This document shows, in pieces, positions 18,193-27,294 of a DNA stretch of 64,000 nucleotides (position 1 is its first letter; every line of letters starts with the position of its first letter). A program made the translations under genes and the position numbers. The notes beneath the pieces were generated by a model, which saw only the letters and a program-made list of their open reading frames with translations, was not told the DNA's origin and ran no database searches. Source of the DNA: Polynucleobacter sp. (GTDB lineage: Bacteria; Pseudomonadota; Gammaproteobacteria; Burkholderiales; Burkholderiaceae); NCBI GenBank assembly GCA_024642065.1, contig JAHEBW010000001.1, forward strand, positions 1 through 64,000, read 5' to 3'.

Positions 18193-19323
18193 TTACTTAC
18201 CGACCTGCGAATCTAAAAGCGTCAAGATTTGGATCGATACTTCACCAAGCTCTGGTACACCTTTTTCATCCTGAACTGCAACAGTGATAGTTCCTGCAGC
18301 ATCCTTCACAAGCACGCGATAACGCTTTGCTTTCTTCATGTCATCATCAGTTTTCTTGCTGAATAACTTATCAAAGAAACCACGTTGATTCGATAAATCT
18401 TGCGTGTTTACAAAACGAACAAAGTAGATACCCTTGCTGCGGTCTCTATCGTCAACTGTGAAGTTAGAACGATCTAAACCTACACCAACATCTCTCCATG
18501 CACGATCAAAGCTACCAGCGAACTCAAGACGTGGTGTTGGAGTCTTTTTCAAATTAGATACTTGTGCAGCTTTTGCATTTGTTTTTGCAGCAGCTACAGT
18601 TGCTTTAGCGGATTCTTCGGCGTAACCAAGACGCTGCATCAAACGAGCCAAGAACTCTGCTTCCAACTCTGGGTCATTAGCACGTGTTGTCCAGATCGTT
18701 TGTGTTTTATCTGTGCCCGTTAACTCTTCGGTCGCACCGCGGTGAGTAATGAATACTTCTGTCTCACCTTTGCTGTTAAGTTCCAAACGTGTACGGAACT
18801 TGTCTCGCTCACCTGTTGAGTAGATAGAGTCCAATACCTTACCCAATGCACTTCTAATAAAGTCCTGAGGAATCTTTGCGCGGTTTTCAGCCCAATCAGT
18901 TTCCATGATGCCTGTCTCTGGAGAGTCCAACATCAAGATGAATCCTGTTTCTTGCCAGAAGTCACGAATACTTGGGTAGAGCTCTTTAGCTGGCTTGTTA
19001 ATAACCAACCAACGACGAGTACCATCACGCTCAATACGCATTCCAGCTACAGCAGGAAGAATGGCTTCTTTACCTGTTGGCTTTGTTTTAACAGCATTGC
19101 TATATCCAGATAATGTTGCGCCACCATCAGGCACCACATAGCGCTTGTCACCACCTGTAACAGTCATATCTGGAGGAAAGGCTAAACTAGGCCCCTTCTT
19201 TTCACCAGCTGATTTGTAATCAATGGTGTCACCTGAAAATGTACTTGCACAAGCAGACAATAAAAGGCTCACTGTTAAACCAGCAATAAGACCTAATCTT
19301 GACTGAGAAGTTGCTCGACGCAT
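18193..19323 (-). CDS. bamC: Outer membrane assembly lipoprotein BamC
   Basis: 376 residues from the ATG at 19323 (MRRATSQSRLGLIAGL), chosen because AGGGAC sits 5-10 bases upstream; a start 7 codons earlier is possible. Lipobox LSAC follows the signal peptide. The middle segment RRWLVINKPAKELYPSIRDFWQETGF and EFAGSFDRAWRDVGVGLDRSNFTVDDRDRSKGIYFVRF correspond to the two helix-grip BamC domains. BamC is an accessory lipoprotein of the BamABCDE complex that inserts beta-barrel proteins. The order dapA-bamC is classic (hence the old name dapX). Confidence 0.93.
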   Translation of the reverse strand: MRRATSQSRLGLIAGLTVSLLLSACASTFSGDTIDYKSAGEKKGPSLAFPPDMTVTGGDKRYVVPDGGATLSGYSNAVKTKPTGKEAILPAVAGMRIERDGTRRWLVINKPAKELYPSIRDFWQETGFILMLDSPETGIMETDWAENRAKIPQDFIRSALGKVLDSIYSTGERDKFRTRLELNSKGETEVFITHRGATEELTGTDKTQTIWTTRANDPELEAEFLARLMQRLGYAEESAKATVAAAKTNAKAAQVSNLKKTPTPRLEFAGSFDRAWRDVGVGLDRSNFTVDDRDRSKGIYFVRFVNTQDLSNQRGFFDKLFSKKTDDDMKKAKRYRVLVKDAAGTITVAVQDEKGVPELGEVSIQILTLLDSQVGK

Positions 19324-19367
19324 ATTTGTCCCTAAGTTATCCAACTGTTATCTGTATTCTAGATTGA

Positions 19368-20279
19368 TTACTTCTTAACCAAACCAGCACCTTGCAATGC
19401 TGCAAGAACTTGTTCTTGCGCCGGAGCCGTTAAAGTTGTGAGTGGCAAACGAATGCCCGCTTCCATTTTGCCCATGGCATGAAGAGCCCACTTCACAGGA
19501 ATTGGATTCGCTTCTACAAACATAGATTTGTGAACGGCCAATAACTGATACTGAATCTCTCTTGCACGCGCCACATCACCTGCCATAGATGCCACACATA
19601 ATTCGTGCATCAATTTTGGAGCAACGTTAGCAGTCACAGAAATATTGCCATGACCACCCATCAACATTAATAACAAAGCAGTTAGATCGTCACCTGAATA
19701 AACCGCGAAATCTGGGCAACCTGCAGCTTTTAAGCCAGCAATTAATTGAGTACCGCGCTCAAGACTACCAGTGGCATCTTTCACACCAATGATGCCTGGC
19801 ACTTTTGCCAAACGAATGATGGTGTCATTGCTCATATCAGCAACAGTGCGGCCAGGTACGTTGTACAAAATCACTGGCAGATCAACTTTTTCTGCAATCG
19901 TTTTGAAATGAAGGTACATACCTTCTTGAGTTGGCTTGTTGTAATAAGGCACCACTTGCAAGCTGGCATCAGCACCCACTTTTTTAGCAAACTCAGTTAA
20001 TTCAATCGCTTCACTGGTGGAGTTACCGCCCGTACCAGCAATCACTGGAATACGTTTAGCCGTATGCTCCACAGCTACTTTAATTAATTCACAATGCTCT
20101 TCCACTGAAACAGTTGGAGACTCGCCCGTTGTTCCAACGATCACGATGCCGTCAGTTCCTTCAGCGATGTGCCAATCAATTAATTGGCGCAATCCAGGTA
20201 AATCAAGACTACCGTCAGCATGCATAGGCGTGACGATAGCAACCAAACTTCCAGTGATTTTTTTAGCTAATTTAGTCAT
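19368..20279 (-). CDS. dapA: 4-hydroxy-tetrahydrodipicolinate synthase
   Basis: 303 residues from the ATG at 20279 ([19 protein letters not shown]); earlier in-frame codons overlap the upstream methyltransferase. Condenses pyruvate with aspartate semialdehyde, first step of the lysine/diaminopimelate branch. TIM barrel with the Schiff-base Lys167 in GVKDATGS, Tyr139 in ILYNVPGR and the Thr50-Thr51 pair in VGTTGESPT. The start overlaps the 3' end of the methyltransferase by 8 bases; no Shine-Dalgarno is seen, consistent with coupling. bamC follows. Confidence 0.96.
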   Translation of the reverse strand: MTKLAKKITGSLVAIVTPMHADGSLDLPGLRQLIDWHIAEGTDGIVIVGTTGESPTVSVEEHCELIKVAVEHTAKRIPVIAGTGGNSTSEAIELTEFAKKVGADASLQVVPYYNKPTQEGMYLHFKTIAEKVDLPVILYNVPGRTVADMSNDTIIRLAKVPGIIGVKDATGSLERGTQLIAGLKAAGCPDFAVYSGDDLTALLLMLMGGHGNISVTANVAPKLMHELCVASMAGDVARAREIQYQLLAVHKSMFVEANPIPVKWALHAMGKMEAGIRLPLTTLTAPAQEQVLAALQGAGLVKK

Positions 20280-20841
20280 GTTTCGATTGTAGCGGAACAG
20301 CACAGAGTCTTTGAACACAAGCAGGCTTGGGTATCTGTACTGTGAGGTCTTCAAAGGCCAATATTTTCATATTTTCAGCCAAGTTCAAGAGCTCATTGGG
20401 TTGTAATAAAAAGTTGGGGTTACTAGGTTTGCCGTAGGCTTCATTACCTATTGCAAAGGTCTCATATATTAAAAAACCCATTGGATTCAATAATTTAGTG
20501 ATATTTTTGAGATATGGGCGATATAAATAATTGGTCACAATCACTGCGTCAAACTGACCTAAATGATCCAAATCCCAAGTCGGGCCCTCAAGATCAAAAC
20601 AGGCAGTTTCAATCGAGACCTGAGAGGTATTTTGAGACTGTAATTGGATCTGATTTAAAGCTTCTTGATCGCGGTCGATGGCTAAAACATCAAAACCCTG
20701 TTGAGCCAAATAAAACGTATGTCGACCACTGCCACAGGCATAGTCCAAAACACGGCCATGTGGCTTGATTTTCTGTGCATGAGTGACCACCCATTCAGAT
20801 GGTGGCACTGACAAATCTAAATGAGGCTTAACTGTAATCAA
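20272..20841 (-). CDS. Class I SAM-dependent methyltransferase
   Basis: 189 residues if started at TTG 20841 ([18 protein letters not shown]), with GAGG 9 bases upstream inside the end of trpS; Met codons further upstream at 20862 and beyond would overlap trpS more. AdoMet-binding motif I is [16 protein letters not shown], with the acidic residue of motif II in [20 protein letters not shown] is motif IV-like. The layout resembles TehB-like small methylases. Substrate unknown. It overlaps trpS upstream by 14 bp and dapA downstream by 8 bp, so trpS, this gene, dapA and bamC probably form one operon. Confidence 0.8.
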   Translation of the reverse strand: MITVKPHLDLSVPPSEWVVTHAQKIKPHGRVLDYACGSGRHTFYLAQQGFDVLAIDRDQEALNQIQLQSQNTSQVSIETACFDLEGPTWDLDHLGQFDAVIVTNYLYRPYLKNITKLLNPMGFLIYETFAIGNEAYGKPSNPNFLLQPNELLNLAENMKILAFEDLTVQIPKPACVQRLCAVPLQSKHD

Positions 20842-22030
20842 GCCCCATCGCCTCACGAACATCACGCATTGTTTCTTGCGCTGATTTACGAGCTTTATCG
20901 CAACCGTCAGCAATGATCGCACGCAACAAACTTGGATCATCCAAATAGGTTTGAGCTCTCTCCATCATCGGCTGCTGCTCTTTCAAAATGCCATTGATCA
21001 CAGGCTGTTTACATTCGATACAACCAATGCCTGCACTCTTACAACCTTTTTCAGCCCAAGCACGAGTGTCATCATCAGAATAGACCTCATGCAATTGCCA
21101 TACTGGACAACGTGCAGGATCACCTGGATCAGTCTTACGAACGCGAGCAGGATCAGTTGGCATAGTGCGAACTTTCTTCTCAACTGAAGCAGCATCTTCA
21201 CGCAAAGCAATCGTATTGCCATAAGACTTAGACATTTTTTGTCCGTCCAAACCTGGCATTTTTGATTGTTTAGTTAATAGCGCTTGTGGCTCAGGAAGAA
21301 TGATTTTTCTGGAGCCCTCAAGGTATCCAAATAAACGCTCACGATCGCCCATTGATAAGCTTTGAGCATCAGCCAATACAGCTCTGGCCTGCTCTAAAGC
21401 TTCTTCATGACCTTTTTCTTGATATTCAGTACGTAACTCTAGGTACAACTTAGTACGCTTGCTACCTAACTTTTTAGCAGCCTCTAGAGCCTTCTCTTCA
21501 AAGCCAGGTTCACGACCATATAAGTGATTAAAACGACGAGCCACTTCACGCGTCATTTCTACGTGTGGGATTTGATCTTCACCAACTGGCACATGCTGTG
21601 CGCGATAAATCAAAATGTCCGCTGCTTGCAATAATGGGTAGCCTAAGAAACCGTATGTTTGGAGATCTTTTTCTTTAAGCTTCTCAATTTGATCTTTATA
21701 GGTTGGCACTCGCTCCAACCATCCCAATGGCGTTCCCATGGATAGCAATAAAAATAGTTCTGCGTGTTCAGGCACCTTACTTTGAATAAACAAAGTTGCT
21801 TGAGTAGGATCAATACCAGCAGCCAACCAATCAATCACCATATCCCAAACTGATTGTTCGATGATGTCAGGTGTTTCGTAGTGAGTTGTTAGCGCATGCC
21901 AATCAGCCACAAAAAAATAACAAGGGTATTCAGCCTGTAGCTTGACCCAGTTTTTAAGAACACCGTGATAGTGACCTAGATGCAGAGCGCCAGTTGGGCG
22001 CATACCTGATAAAACGCGTTCAGAAAACAT
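20828..22030 (-). CDS. trpS: Tryptophanyl-tRNA synthetase with four-Cys (Fe-S type) motif
   Basis: 400 residues, longer than the 334-residue E. coli enzyme. Charges tRNA-Trp. HLGH is at 17-20 and KMSKS at 265-269. The extra length includes an inserted helical region (about 165-240) and a C-terminal cysteine set C308-x21-C330-x6-C337-x2-C340 near the anticodon-binding end. This closely resembles the [4Fe-4S] signature described for Thermotoga TrpRS. The cluster itself is inferred. The upstream PHP gene ends 7 bases before the start, so both are in one operon. Confidence 0.95.
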   Translation of the reverse strand: MFSERVLSGMRPTGALHLGHYHGVLKNWVKLQAEYPCYFFVADWHALTTHYETPDIIEQSVWDMVIDWLAAGIDPTQATLFIQSKVPEHAELFLLLSMGTPLGWLERVPTYKDQIEKLKEKDLQTYGFLGYPLLQAADILIYRAQHVPVGEDQIPHVEMTREVARRFNHLYGREPGFEEKALEAAKKLGSKRTKLYLELRTEYQEKGHEEALEQARAVLADAQSLSMGDRERLFGYLEGSRKIILPEPQALLTKQSKMPGLDGQKMSKSYGNTIALREDAASVEKKVRTMPTDPARVRKTDPGDPARCPVWQLHEVYSDDDTRAWAEKGCKSAGIGCIECKQPVINGILKEQQPMMERAQTYLDDPSLLRAIIADGCDKARKSAQETMRDVREAMGLDYS

Positions 22031-22037
22031 ATATCTC

Positions 22038-22877
22038 TTATTGAAACACCGACCAAACAGGTCGTAATTGTGATGGCAAATCAGGCAATAAACCTAAATC
22101 AATATGACTCTCTTGGGGATCATGAAAATCAGACCCACGAGATGCCAAAAAACCATACTCTAGCGCTACTTTAGCAAATGTTTTGTACTCAGCCGGACTA
22201 TGACTGCCTGTGACCACTTCAATGCCCTGCCCACCCAAGTCTTTGAACTGTTCATACAACTGAGTTAACTGTAAAGATGTGTACCTATAACGCCCTGGAT
22301 GAGCAATCACAGCAATACCACCAGCTTGTTTAATCCAAGTGATGGCGTCGCTCAAATTAGCCCATTCGTGGCCGACATACCCAGGTTTACCTTCAATTAG
22401 ATAGTTGGCAAATACCTCATTCGTATCTTTACAAACTCCAGATTCAACTAAAAATCGAGCAAAGTGCGTTCTAGAAATGAGATCGGGATTTCCAACAAAT
22501 TGAAGAGCACCTTCATAGGCATCTTTAATACCAACCTGATCTAGCTGAGCAGCCATAGCTTTAGCGCGATTGGATCGACCATTGCGTGTTTGGTATAGGC
22601 CTTGTAATAAGTCCGAATTGTGAGGATCCACACCCAAACCAACAATGTGTAATGTTTGAGCACACCATGTGACAGAGATTTCTACGCCTGGGATGTATTG
22701 CATCCCCAATTCTTGAGCAGCCATTTTGGCTCGCTCTTGCCCGCCTAGCTCATCATGATCAGTTAAGGACCAAATCTTGACGCCATTAGCATGCGCACGT
22801 GATGCCAAAGCTTCTGGGGTTAAAGTCCCATCAGAAACCACGGAGTGGCAATGCAAATCGGCGTTGATTGTGTGCAT
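22038..22877 (-). CDS. PHP-domain 3',5'-nucleoside bisphosphate phosphatase (RNase AM/YciV-like)
   Basis: 279 residues. PHP metal ligands are visible: DLHCHSVVSDG (His9, His11), LTDHDELGG (Asp40-His41-Asp42), the VEIS Glu, AHPGRYR and the C-terminal GSDFHDP. The family (YciV/RnmA) hydrolyses pAp-type 3',5'-bisphosphates and trims 5' ends of RNA, including 5S rRNA in E. coli. It starts at ATG 22877 and precedes trpS by 7 bases. The pairing with a tRNA synthetase suits an RNA-related role. The precise substrate is inferred. Confidence 0.88.
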   Translation of the reverse strand: MHTINADLHCHSVVSDGTLTPEALASRAHANGVKIWSLTDHDELGGQERAKMAAQELGMQYIPGVEISVTWCAQTLHIVGLGVDPHNSDLLQGLYQTRNGRSNRAKAMAAQLDQVGIKDAYEGALQFVGNPDLISRTHFARFLVESGVCKDTNEVFANYLIEGKPGYVGHEWANLSDAITWIKQAGGIAVIAHPGRYRYTSLQLTQLYEQFKDLGGQGIEVVTGSHSPAEYKTFAKVALEYGFLASRGSDFHDPQESHIDLGLLPDLPSQLRPVWSVFQ

Positions 22878-22910
22878 GTCATCATTTTACTTGGCAATCA
22901 ACTCGCCCGC

Positions 22911-23078
22911 TCATAGATTCGTGCACTTAAGACACCTTGTTTTATCTTTATTAGCTTTTATTCGTTGATGTCTATTTTTAAGTTCTCGATATTCCAAATA
23001 TTTGGCAACTATCACCAAGACCACAAGAAATAAACCCACAATGGTGAGACGCACCTGCTCTTCCGTTAACAATTCCAT
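22911..23078 (-). CDS. Small single-TM protein with C-terminal Cys pair, 55 aa
   Basis: Unrecognised. It begins MELLTEEQVRLTIVGLF; one membrane helix spans about residues 10-26 (TIVGLFLVVLVIVAKY), followed by a basic tail with Cys49 and Cys52 (CLKC) near the end. The ATG overlaps the TAA of the upstream 61-residue gene as TAATG, and AGGA lies 7 bases before it. The overlap plus the ribosome-binding site argue for a real translationally coupled gene. Topology by the positive-inside rule: basic tail cytoplasmic. The CxxC could bind a metal; speculative. Confidence 0.7.
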   Translation of the reverse strand: MELLTEEQVRLTIVGLFLVVLVIVAKYLEYRELKNRHQRIKANKDKTRCLKCTNL

Positions 23079-23263
23079 TATTTATCCTCATAATTTATCT
23101 TTATGCACGTGAAAATAAGCAAAAATATACTTATAGAAAGTATAAATAGTATTGCGTACCAATCTCTAAACCCTTTGAAAAAATAGGACAAGAAAATTTC
23201 AGCCAACATTACCGAACTCATTGCCCTAAATACAAGAAAAAAACTTGCCCACTTAATATGCAT
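23078..23263 (-). CDS. Small two-TM membrane protein, 61 aa
   Basis: Unrecognised. MHIKWASFFLVFRAMS starts a first hydrophobic helix (about 5-29), then a short loop KGFRDW and a second helix (about 35-55) ending KINYEDK. A GGAGG ribosome-binding site lies 4 bases before the ATG. It ends in the TAATG overlap with the next small gene. The pair sits between zapE and the PHP gene on the same strand, about 100 bp after zapE, and could be a small membrane complex. I cannot assign a function. Confidence 0.7.
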   Translation of the reverse strand: MHIKWASFFLVFRAMSSVMLAEIFLSYFFKGFRDWYAILFILSISIFLLIFTCIKINYEDK

Positions 23264-23362
23264 CTACCCTCCAGATAAAGAAGTAGATTACATATAAGAC
23301 AGTTCTATGGATATCAGGCGATAGCTGATAATAAATTCAGAAAGTGCTGATTTGAATGTGGC

Positions 23363-24463
23363 TTATGTCAGACGTGTATCAACTACGCGTCTTGGAGCTT
23401 CCAAGTACTCTTTAGATTGCATCTCGACAATACGAGACACGGTGCGATGAAACTCATTGGCCATAGGGCCTTCGGTATAAAGTATTTCAGCCGCCACTTC
23501 TGCAGAAATAATCAGCTTGACCTTATGGTCATAGAAGACATCAATTAACCATGTAAAGCGTCGAGCCTCACTGGCCATCTTTGGTGGCATATAAGGCACT
23601 TCAGATAATAAGACGGTATGAAATAGATTTGAAATCTCTAGGTAATCATTTTGAGATCTTGGGCCACCACACAAAGTTTTGAAGTTAAACCATGCCACAC
23701 CGCCCGCGCGTCGTACAGCTTTGATTTCTCGAGCTTCAATGTGCAAGGTTGGATCTTCTTCATCATGTGCTTCAGCAACCGTGTTGAATACAGCATCCAT
23801 CGTTGCCGCAGTCTCAGGTCCTAAAGGGGTGTAATACGCTTGAACCTGCTCCATAACTTTTTGACGATAGTCGATACCAGCATCAACGTTCATGATGTCT
23901 AGCTTTTCTTGGAGCAATGCAATAGCAGGCAAGATCCGATCACGATGCAAACCATCTGGATACAAGAGATCTGGGCGGTAATTAGAAGTCATCACAAACT
24001 GCACACGATTCTTAAATAAGGAATCTAGCAATCTATACAAAATCATCGCATCAGCCACATCACTGACATGGAATTCATCAAAGCAGATGAGGCGATATTT
24101 CTTGGCGATATTTTTTCCAAGAATTTCTAATGGATCAGCCTTACCTCTTAAGTCTTGTAACTCACGGTGCACTTCTCGCATGAACTCATGGAAATGCAAA
24201 CGTGTTTTCTTTTCTACTGGAGATGCCTCATAGAAGCAATCCATCAAAAATGATTTACCACGCCCTACACCACCCCACATATAAACACCGCGAGGAAGTT
24301 CTGGAAAGCGCATCATTTTTGCTAACTTACCACTTCGTACTTCTTTATAAGACAACCATTCATCCTGACAAACTTGCAGACGATCAATCGCAGCCTGCTG
24401 AGCAGCATCACTGCCATAGCCGCGCTTAACGAGTTCTTGTTTGTAAAACTGTGTGACTTTCAT
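23363..24463 (-). CDS. zapE: Cell division protein ZapE (AFG1-like ATPase)
   Basis: 366 residues. Walker A is GGVGRGKS at 64-71; Walker B is LICFDEFHVSD. Other family marks are FHEFMREVHREL, FVMTSNYRPDLLYPDGLHRDRILPAI and the C-terminal FTWLIDVFYDHKVKLIISAE. ZapE is an ATPase reported to act on FtsZ at the constricting division ring; mitochondrial AFG1/LACE1 are homologues. It follows lpdA on the same strand with an 85-bp gap containing a long imperfect hairpin. Adjacent to odh genes in related betaproteobacteria. Confidence 0.93.
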   Translation of the reverse strand: MKVTQFYKQELVKRGYGSDAAQQAAIDRLQVCQDEWLSYKEVRSGKLAKMMRFPELPRGVYMWGGVGRGKSFLMDCFYEASPVEKKTRLHFHEFMREVHRELQDLRGKADPLEILGKNIAKKYRLICFDEFHVSDVADAMILYRLLDSLFKNRVQFVMTSNYRPDLLYPDGLHRDRILPAIALLQEKLDIMNVDAGIDYRQKVMEQVQAYYTPLGPETAATMDAVFNTVAEAHDEEDPTLHIEAREIKAVRRAGGVAWFNFKTLCGGPRSQNDYLEISNLFHTVLLSEVPYMPPKMASEARRFTWLIDVFYDHKVKLIISAEVAAEILYTEGPMANEFHRTVSRIVEMQSKEYLEAPRRVVDTRLT

Positions 24464-24484
24464 GGTCTATCTATATAAAGAATT

Positions 24485-24522
24485 TGGGGATCTCAAAACT
24501 TCTTAGAGTTTATCGACCCCCA
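24485..24522 (-). terminator. Imperfect hairpin between lpdA and zapE
   Basis: TGGGG(G)TC pairs with GA(T)CCCCA over 8 bp, then a 3x3 internal loop and a 5-bp inner stem AAACT/AGTTT. On the minus strand it is followed only by AATTCTTT, a weak U-tract. It may reduce read-through from the odh operon into zapE. Confidence 0.5.
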
Positions 24523-24548
24523 TTTTTAGGACTATTGATAAAACAACA

Positions 24549-25985
24549 TTACATGTTTAATGCACGTTTATCAGTTGCCAAAGCAGCTTCTCTCATAACT
24601 TCAGATAAGCTTGGATGTGGATGGCAAACACGGCCGATATCTTCAGCAGCCGCTTTGAATTCCATTGCAACAGCAGCTTCAGCGATCAAATCAGATGCTG
24701 CTGAACCTACAATGTGAACACCCAAGATTTCATCAGTTTGAGCATCAGCCAATACTTTAACGAAACCATCAGCAGAACCCATACCTAAAGCACGACCGTT
24801 AGCCGCAAATGGGAACTGACCTGGTTTGTAAGCACGACCTTCAGCTTTTAACTGTTGCTCTGTCTTACCAACCCAAGCGATTTCTGGAGATGTGTAGATC
24901 ACCCAAGGAATGCAGTTGTAATCGATATGTGGTTTTTGACCAGCAATCACTTCAGCAACTAATACGCCTTCATCTTCAGCTTTGTGAGCCAACATAGGAC
25001 CACGAACAACGTCACCAACAGCATAAACGCCTGGGGCAGCTGTTGCACAAGTGTGGTCATCAATAGCAATAAAACCACGCTCATCAGTCTTAAGACCGAT
25101 TGATTCTAGGTTTAAGCCATCAGTATTAGGTACACGGCCAACTGACACGATCAAGCGATCGCAATCAAGAGTTTGAGCTGCGCCAGTGCTATCTGTATAA
25201 GCTACTGATACGCCCTTCTTGCTTGTTTTTACTTCGCCAATTTTCACGCCAAGATTAATTTTCAAACCTTGTTTAGTGAATAATTTTTGAGCTTCTTTAG
25301 CAATACCTTCATCACAAGCAGCAAGGAAACCTGGCAAAGCTTCAAGAATAGTTACTTCAGCACCAAGACGACGCCAAACTGAACCTAATTCCAAACCAAT
25401 TACACCCGCGCCGATAACCCCCAATTTCTTAGGTGTTGTACCGAACTTCAATGCGCCTTCGTTATCGCAAATCAATTCGTTATCAACAGGCATACCTGGT
25501 AAGTGACGAGCTTTAGAACCTGTAGCAATAATCACATTTTTTGCAGTTACTGTGCCAGCGTCTTTGCCATCAATCTTAACTTGATAACCGTCAGCGCCTT
25601 TACCTGCAAATGATGCATGACCTCTTAACAAAGTGATCTTGTTCTTACGGAATAAGAACTGAATACCACCTGTCATTTTTGTGACGATGTCATCTTTACG
25701 TGCAATCACTTTTTTCACATCAACGCTCACATCTTTCACAGTAATACCGTGATCAGATACGTGATGAGCAATGTTCTCAAACTCTTCAGAGGTTGCTAAC
25801 AAAGCTTTTGATGGAATACAACCAACGTTCAAGCATGTACCGCCTAAACGTGGCTCACCTTTAGGATCGTCGTAAGCATTGCTTTCAGCACAAGCTACTT
25901 TAAAACCTAGTTGAGCAGCGCGGATCGCAGCGATATAACCGCCAGGACCGCCGCCGATAACTACAACGTCAAAATTTTGACTCAT
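24549..25985 (-). CDS. lpdA: Dihydrolipoamide dehydrogenase (E3)
   Basis: 478 residues. Reoxidises dihydrolipoyl groups of the 2-oxoglutarate dehydrogenase E2 and passes electrons to NAD+. FAD-binding [17 protein letters not shown] is at the N-terminus; the redox disulfide is Cys51/Cys56 in [16 protein letters not shown]-binding [16 protein letters not shown] follows, and the catalytic His lies in CHPHPSLSE. Third gene of sucA-odhB-lpdA. It starts 27 bases after odhB. Confidence 0.97.
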   Translation of the reverse strand: MSQNFDVVVIGGGPGGYIAAIRAAQLGFKVACAESNAYDDPKGEPRLGGTCLNVGCIPSKALLATSEEFENIAHHVSDHGITVKDVSVDVKKVIARKDDIVTKMTGGIQFLFRKNKITLLRGHASFAGKGADGYQVKIDGKDAGTVTAKNVIIATGSKARHLPGMPVDNELICDNEGALKFGTTPKKLGVIGAGVIGLELGSVWRRLGAEVTILEALPGFLAACDEGIAKEAQKLFTKQGLKINLGVKIGEVKTSKKGVSVAYTDSTGAAQTLDCDRLIVSVGRVPNTDGLNLESIGLKTDERGFIAIDDHTCATAAPGVYAVGDVVRGPMLAHKAEDEGVLVAEVIAGQKPHIDYNCIPWVIYTSPEIAWVGKTEQQLKAEGRAYKPGQFPFAANGRALGMGSADGFVKVLADAQTDEILGVHIVGSAASDLIAEAAVAMEFKAAAEDIGRVCHPHPSLSEVMREAALATDKRALNM

Positions 25986-26011
25986 GTTTTTTCCTTAACC
26001 GTATCTCTGGA

Positions 26012-27241
26012 TTAAAGGTCTAATAAAAGACGTGCTGGATCTTCCAACGCTTCTTTCATAGCAACCAAACCTAACACTGCTTCACGACCGTCGATGATGC
26101 GGTGGTCATAAGACATAGCTAGGTAGTTAATCGGACGCACTACAACTTGACCGTTTTCAACAACAGCGCGGTCTTTCGTAGCGTGGATACCCAAAATAGC
26201 TGATTGCGGTGGGTTGATGATCGGTGTAGACAACATTGAACCGAAGATACCGCCGTTAGAGATTGAGAATGTGCCGCCTGACAAGTCATCCAATGTCAAC
26301 TTACCATCGCGTGCTTTAACACCAAACTCTGCAATTTTCTTTTCAATATCAGCCAAGCTCATTTGATCAGCATCACGCAAGATAGGCACTACTAAACCAC
26401 GTGGTGAACCTACTGCGATACCGATATCAAAGTAACCGTGATAAACGATGTCATTGCCATCTACTGAAGCATTCAAGATTGGGTATTTCTTCAAAGCGTG
26501 AACAGCTGCTTTTACGAAGAAAGACATGAAACCTAACTTAGTACCGTGTTCTTTTTCGAACTGGTCTTTGTATTTGTTACGCATACCCATTACTGGAGCC
26601 ATGTTCACTTCGTTGAACGTAGTCAAAATAGCGTTAGTTTGTTGAGACTGCAATAAACGCTCAGCAATACGAGCACGCAAACGGCTCATTGGTACGCGCT
26701 CTTCTGGGCGACCACCAATGTTTACTTGAGGAGCTGATGCTGCTGCAGGTTTAGCTGCAGGTGCTGTGCCAGACAATGTTGCAAGAACATCACCTTTAGT
26801 AACACGACCATCTTTACCAGAACCGCCTACTTGAGCTGTTGATAAATTGTTTTCAGCCATTAACTTAGCTGCTGATGGCATTGCCTTAGCGCTTGCTGCA
26901 GGTGCCGCTGCTGCTGGAGCCGCTGCTGGAGCTGCTGCTGGGGCAGGAGCTGCCGCCGCTGGAGCTGGAGCTGCTGCAGCTGGTGCTGCGGCTGCTTTAG
27001 CAGCGCTGTCGATCTTAGCAATCACTTGATCAGAAACAACAGTACCGCCATCACCAACAACGATTTCAGCCAAAACACCTGCTGAAGGAGCTGGTACTTC
27101 AAGCACTACTTTGTCTGTTTCAATTTCGATCAAGATTTCATCTTGAGCAACTGCTTCGCCCGCTTTTTTCTTCCAAGTCAACATTGTTGCTTCTGCAACT
27201 GATTCTGATAATTGTGGAACTTTGACGTCTACGATAGCCAT
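26012..27241 (-). CDS. odhB: Dihydrolipoyl succinyltransferase (E2 of 2-oxoglutarate dehydrogenase)
   Basis: 409 residues. One lipoyl domain with lipoyl-Lys44 in IETDKVVLE; an unusually pure Ala/Pro linker (about residues 85-125); a peripheral-subunit-binding domain ([28 protein letters not shown]); and the catalytic core ending in the CoA-acyltransferase motif SYDHRIIDG with His380. It transfers succinyl from E1 to CoA. Also called sucB. The Ala/Pro linker makes a large spurious antisense frame. Preceded by sucA with a 53-bp gap. Confidence 0.97.
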   Translation of the reverse strand: MAIVDVKVPQLSESVAEATMLTWKKKAGEAVAQDEILIEIETDKVVLEVPAPSAGVLAEIVVGDGGTVVSDQVIAKIDSAAKAAAAPAAAAPAPAAAAPAPAAAPAAAPAAAAPAASAKAMPSAAKLMAENNLSTAQVGGSGKDGRVTKGDVLATLSGTAPAAKPAAASAPQVNIGGRPEERVPMSRLRARIAERLLQSQQTNAILTTFNEVNMAPVMGMRNKYKDQFEKEHGTKLGFMSFFVKAAVHALKKYPILNASVDGNDIVYHGYFDIGIAVGSPRGLVVPILRDADQMSLADIEKKIAEFGVKARDGKLTLDDLSGGTFSISNGGIFGSMLSTPIINPPQSAILGIHATKDRAVVENGQVVVRPINYLAMSYDHRIIDGREAVLGLVAMKEALEDPARLLLDL

Positions 27242-27294
27242 GTTCTTTTCCCTTATTTTCTTTAGAGTATTAGTTAATGTGTTTTGTTAGTTAC

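Noticed and set aside
20842..20940. Longer N-terminus for the methyltransferase
   Set aside because: Overlaps trpS by up to 113 bases and has no family similarity; TTG with GAGG upstream is preferred.
26847..27029. Plus-strand Ala/Gly-rich frame
   Set aside because: It is the antisense image of the odhB Ala/Pro linker; low complexity, no SD.
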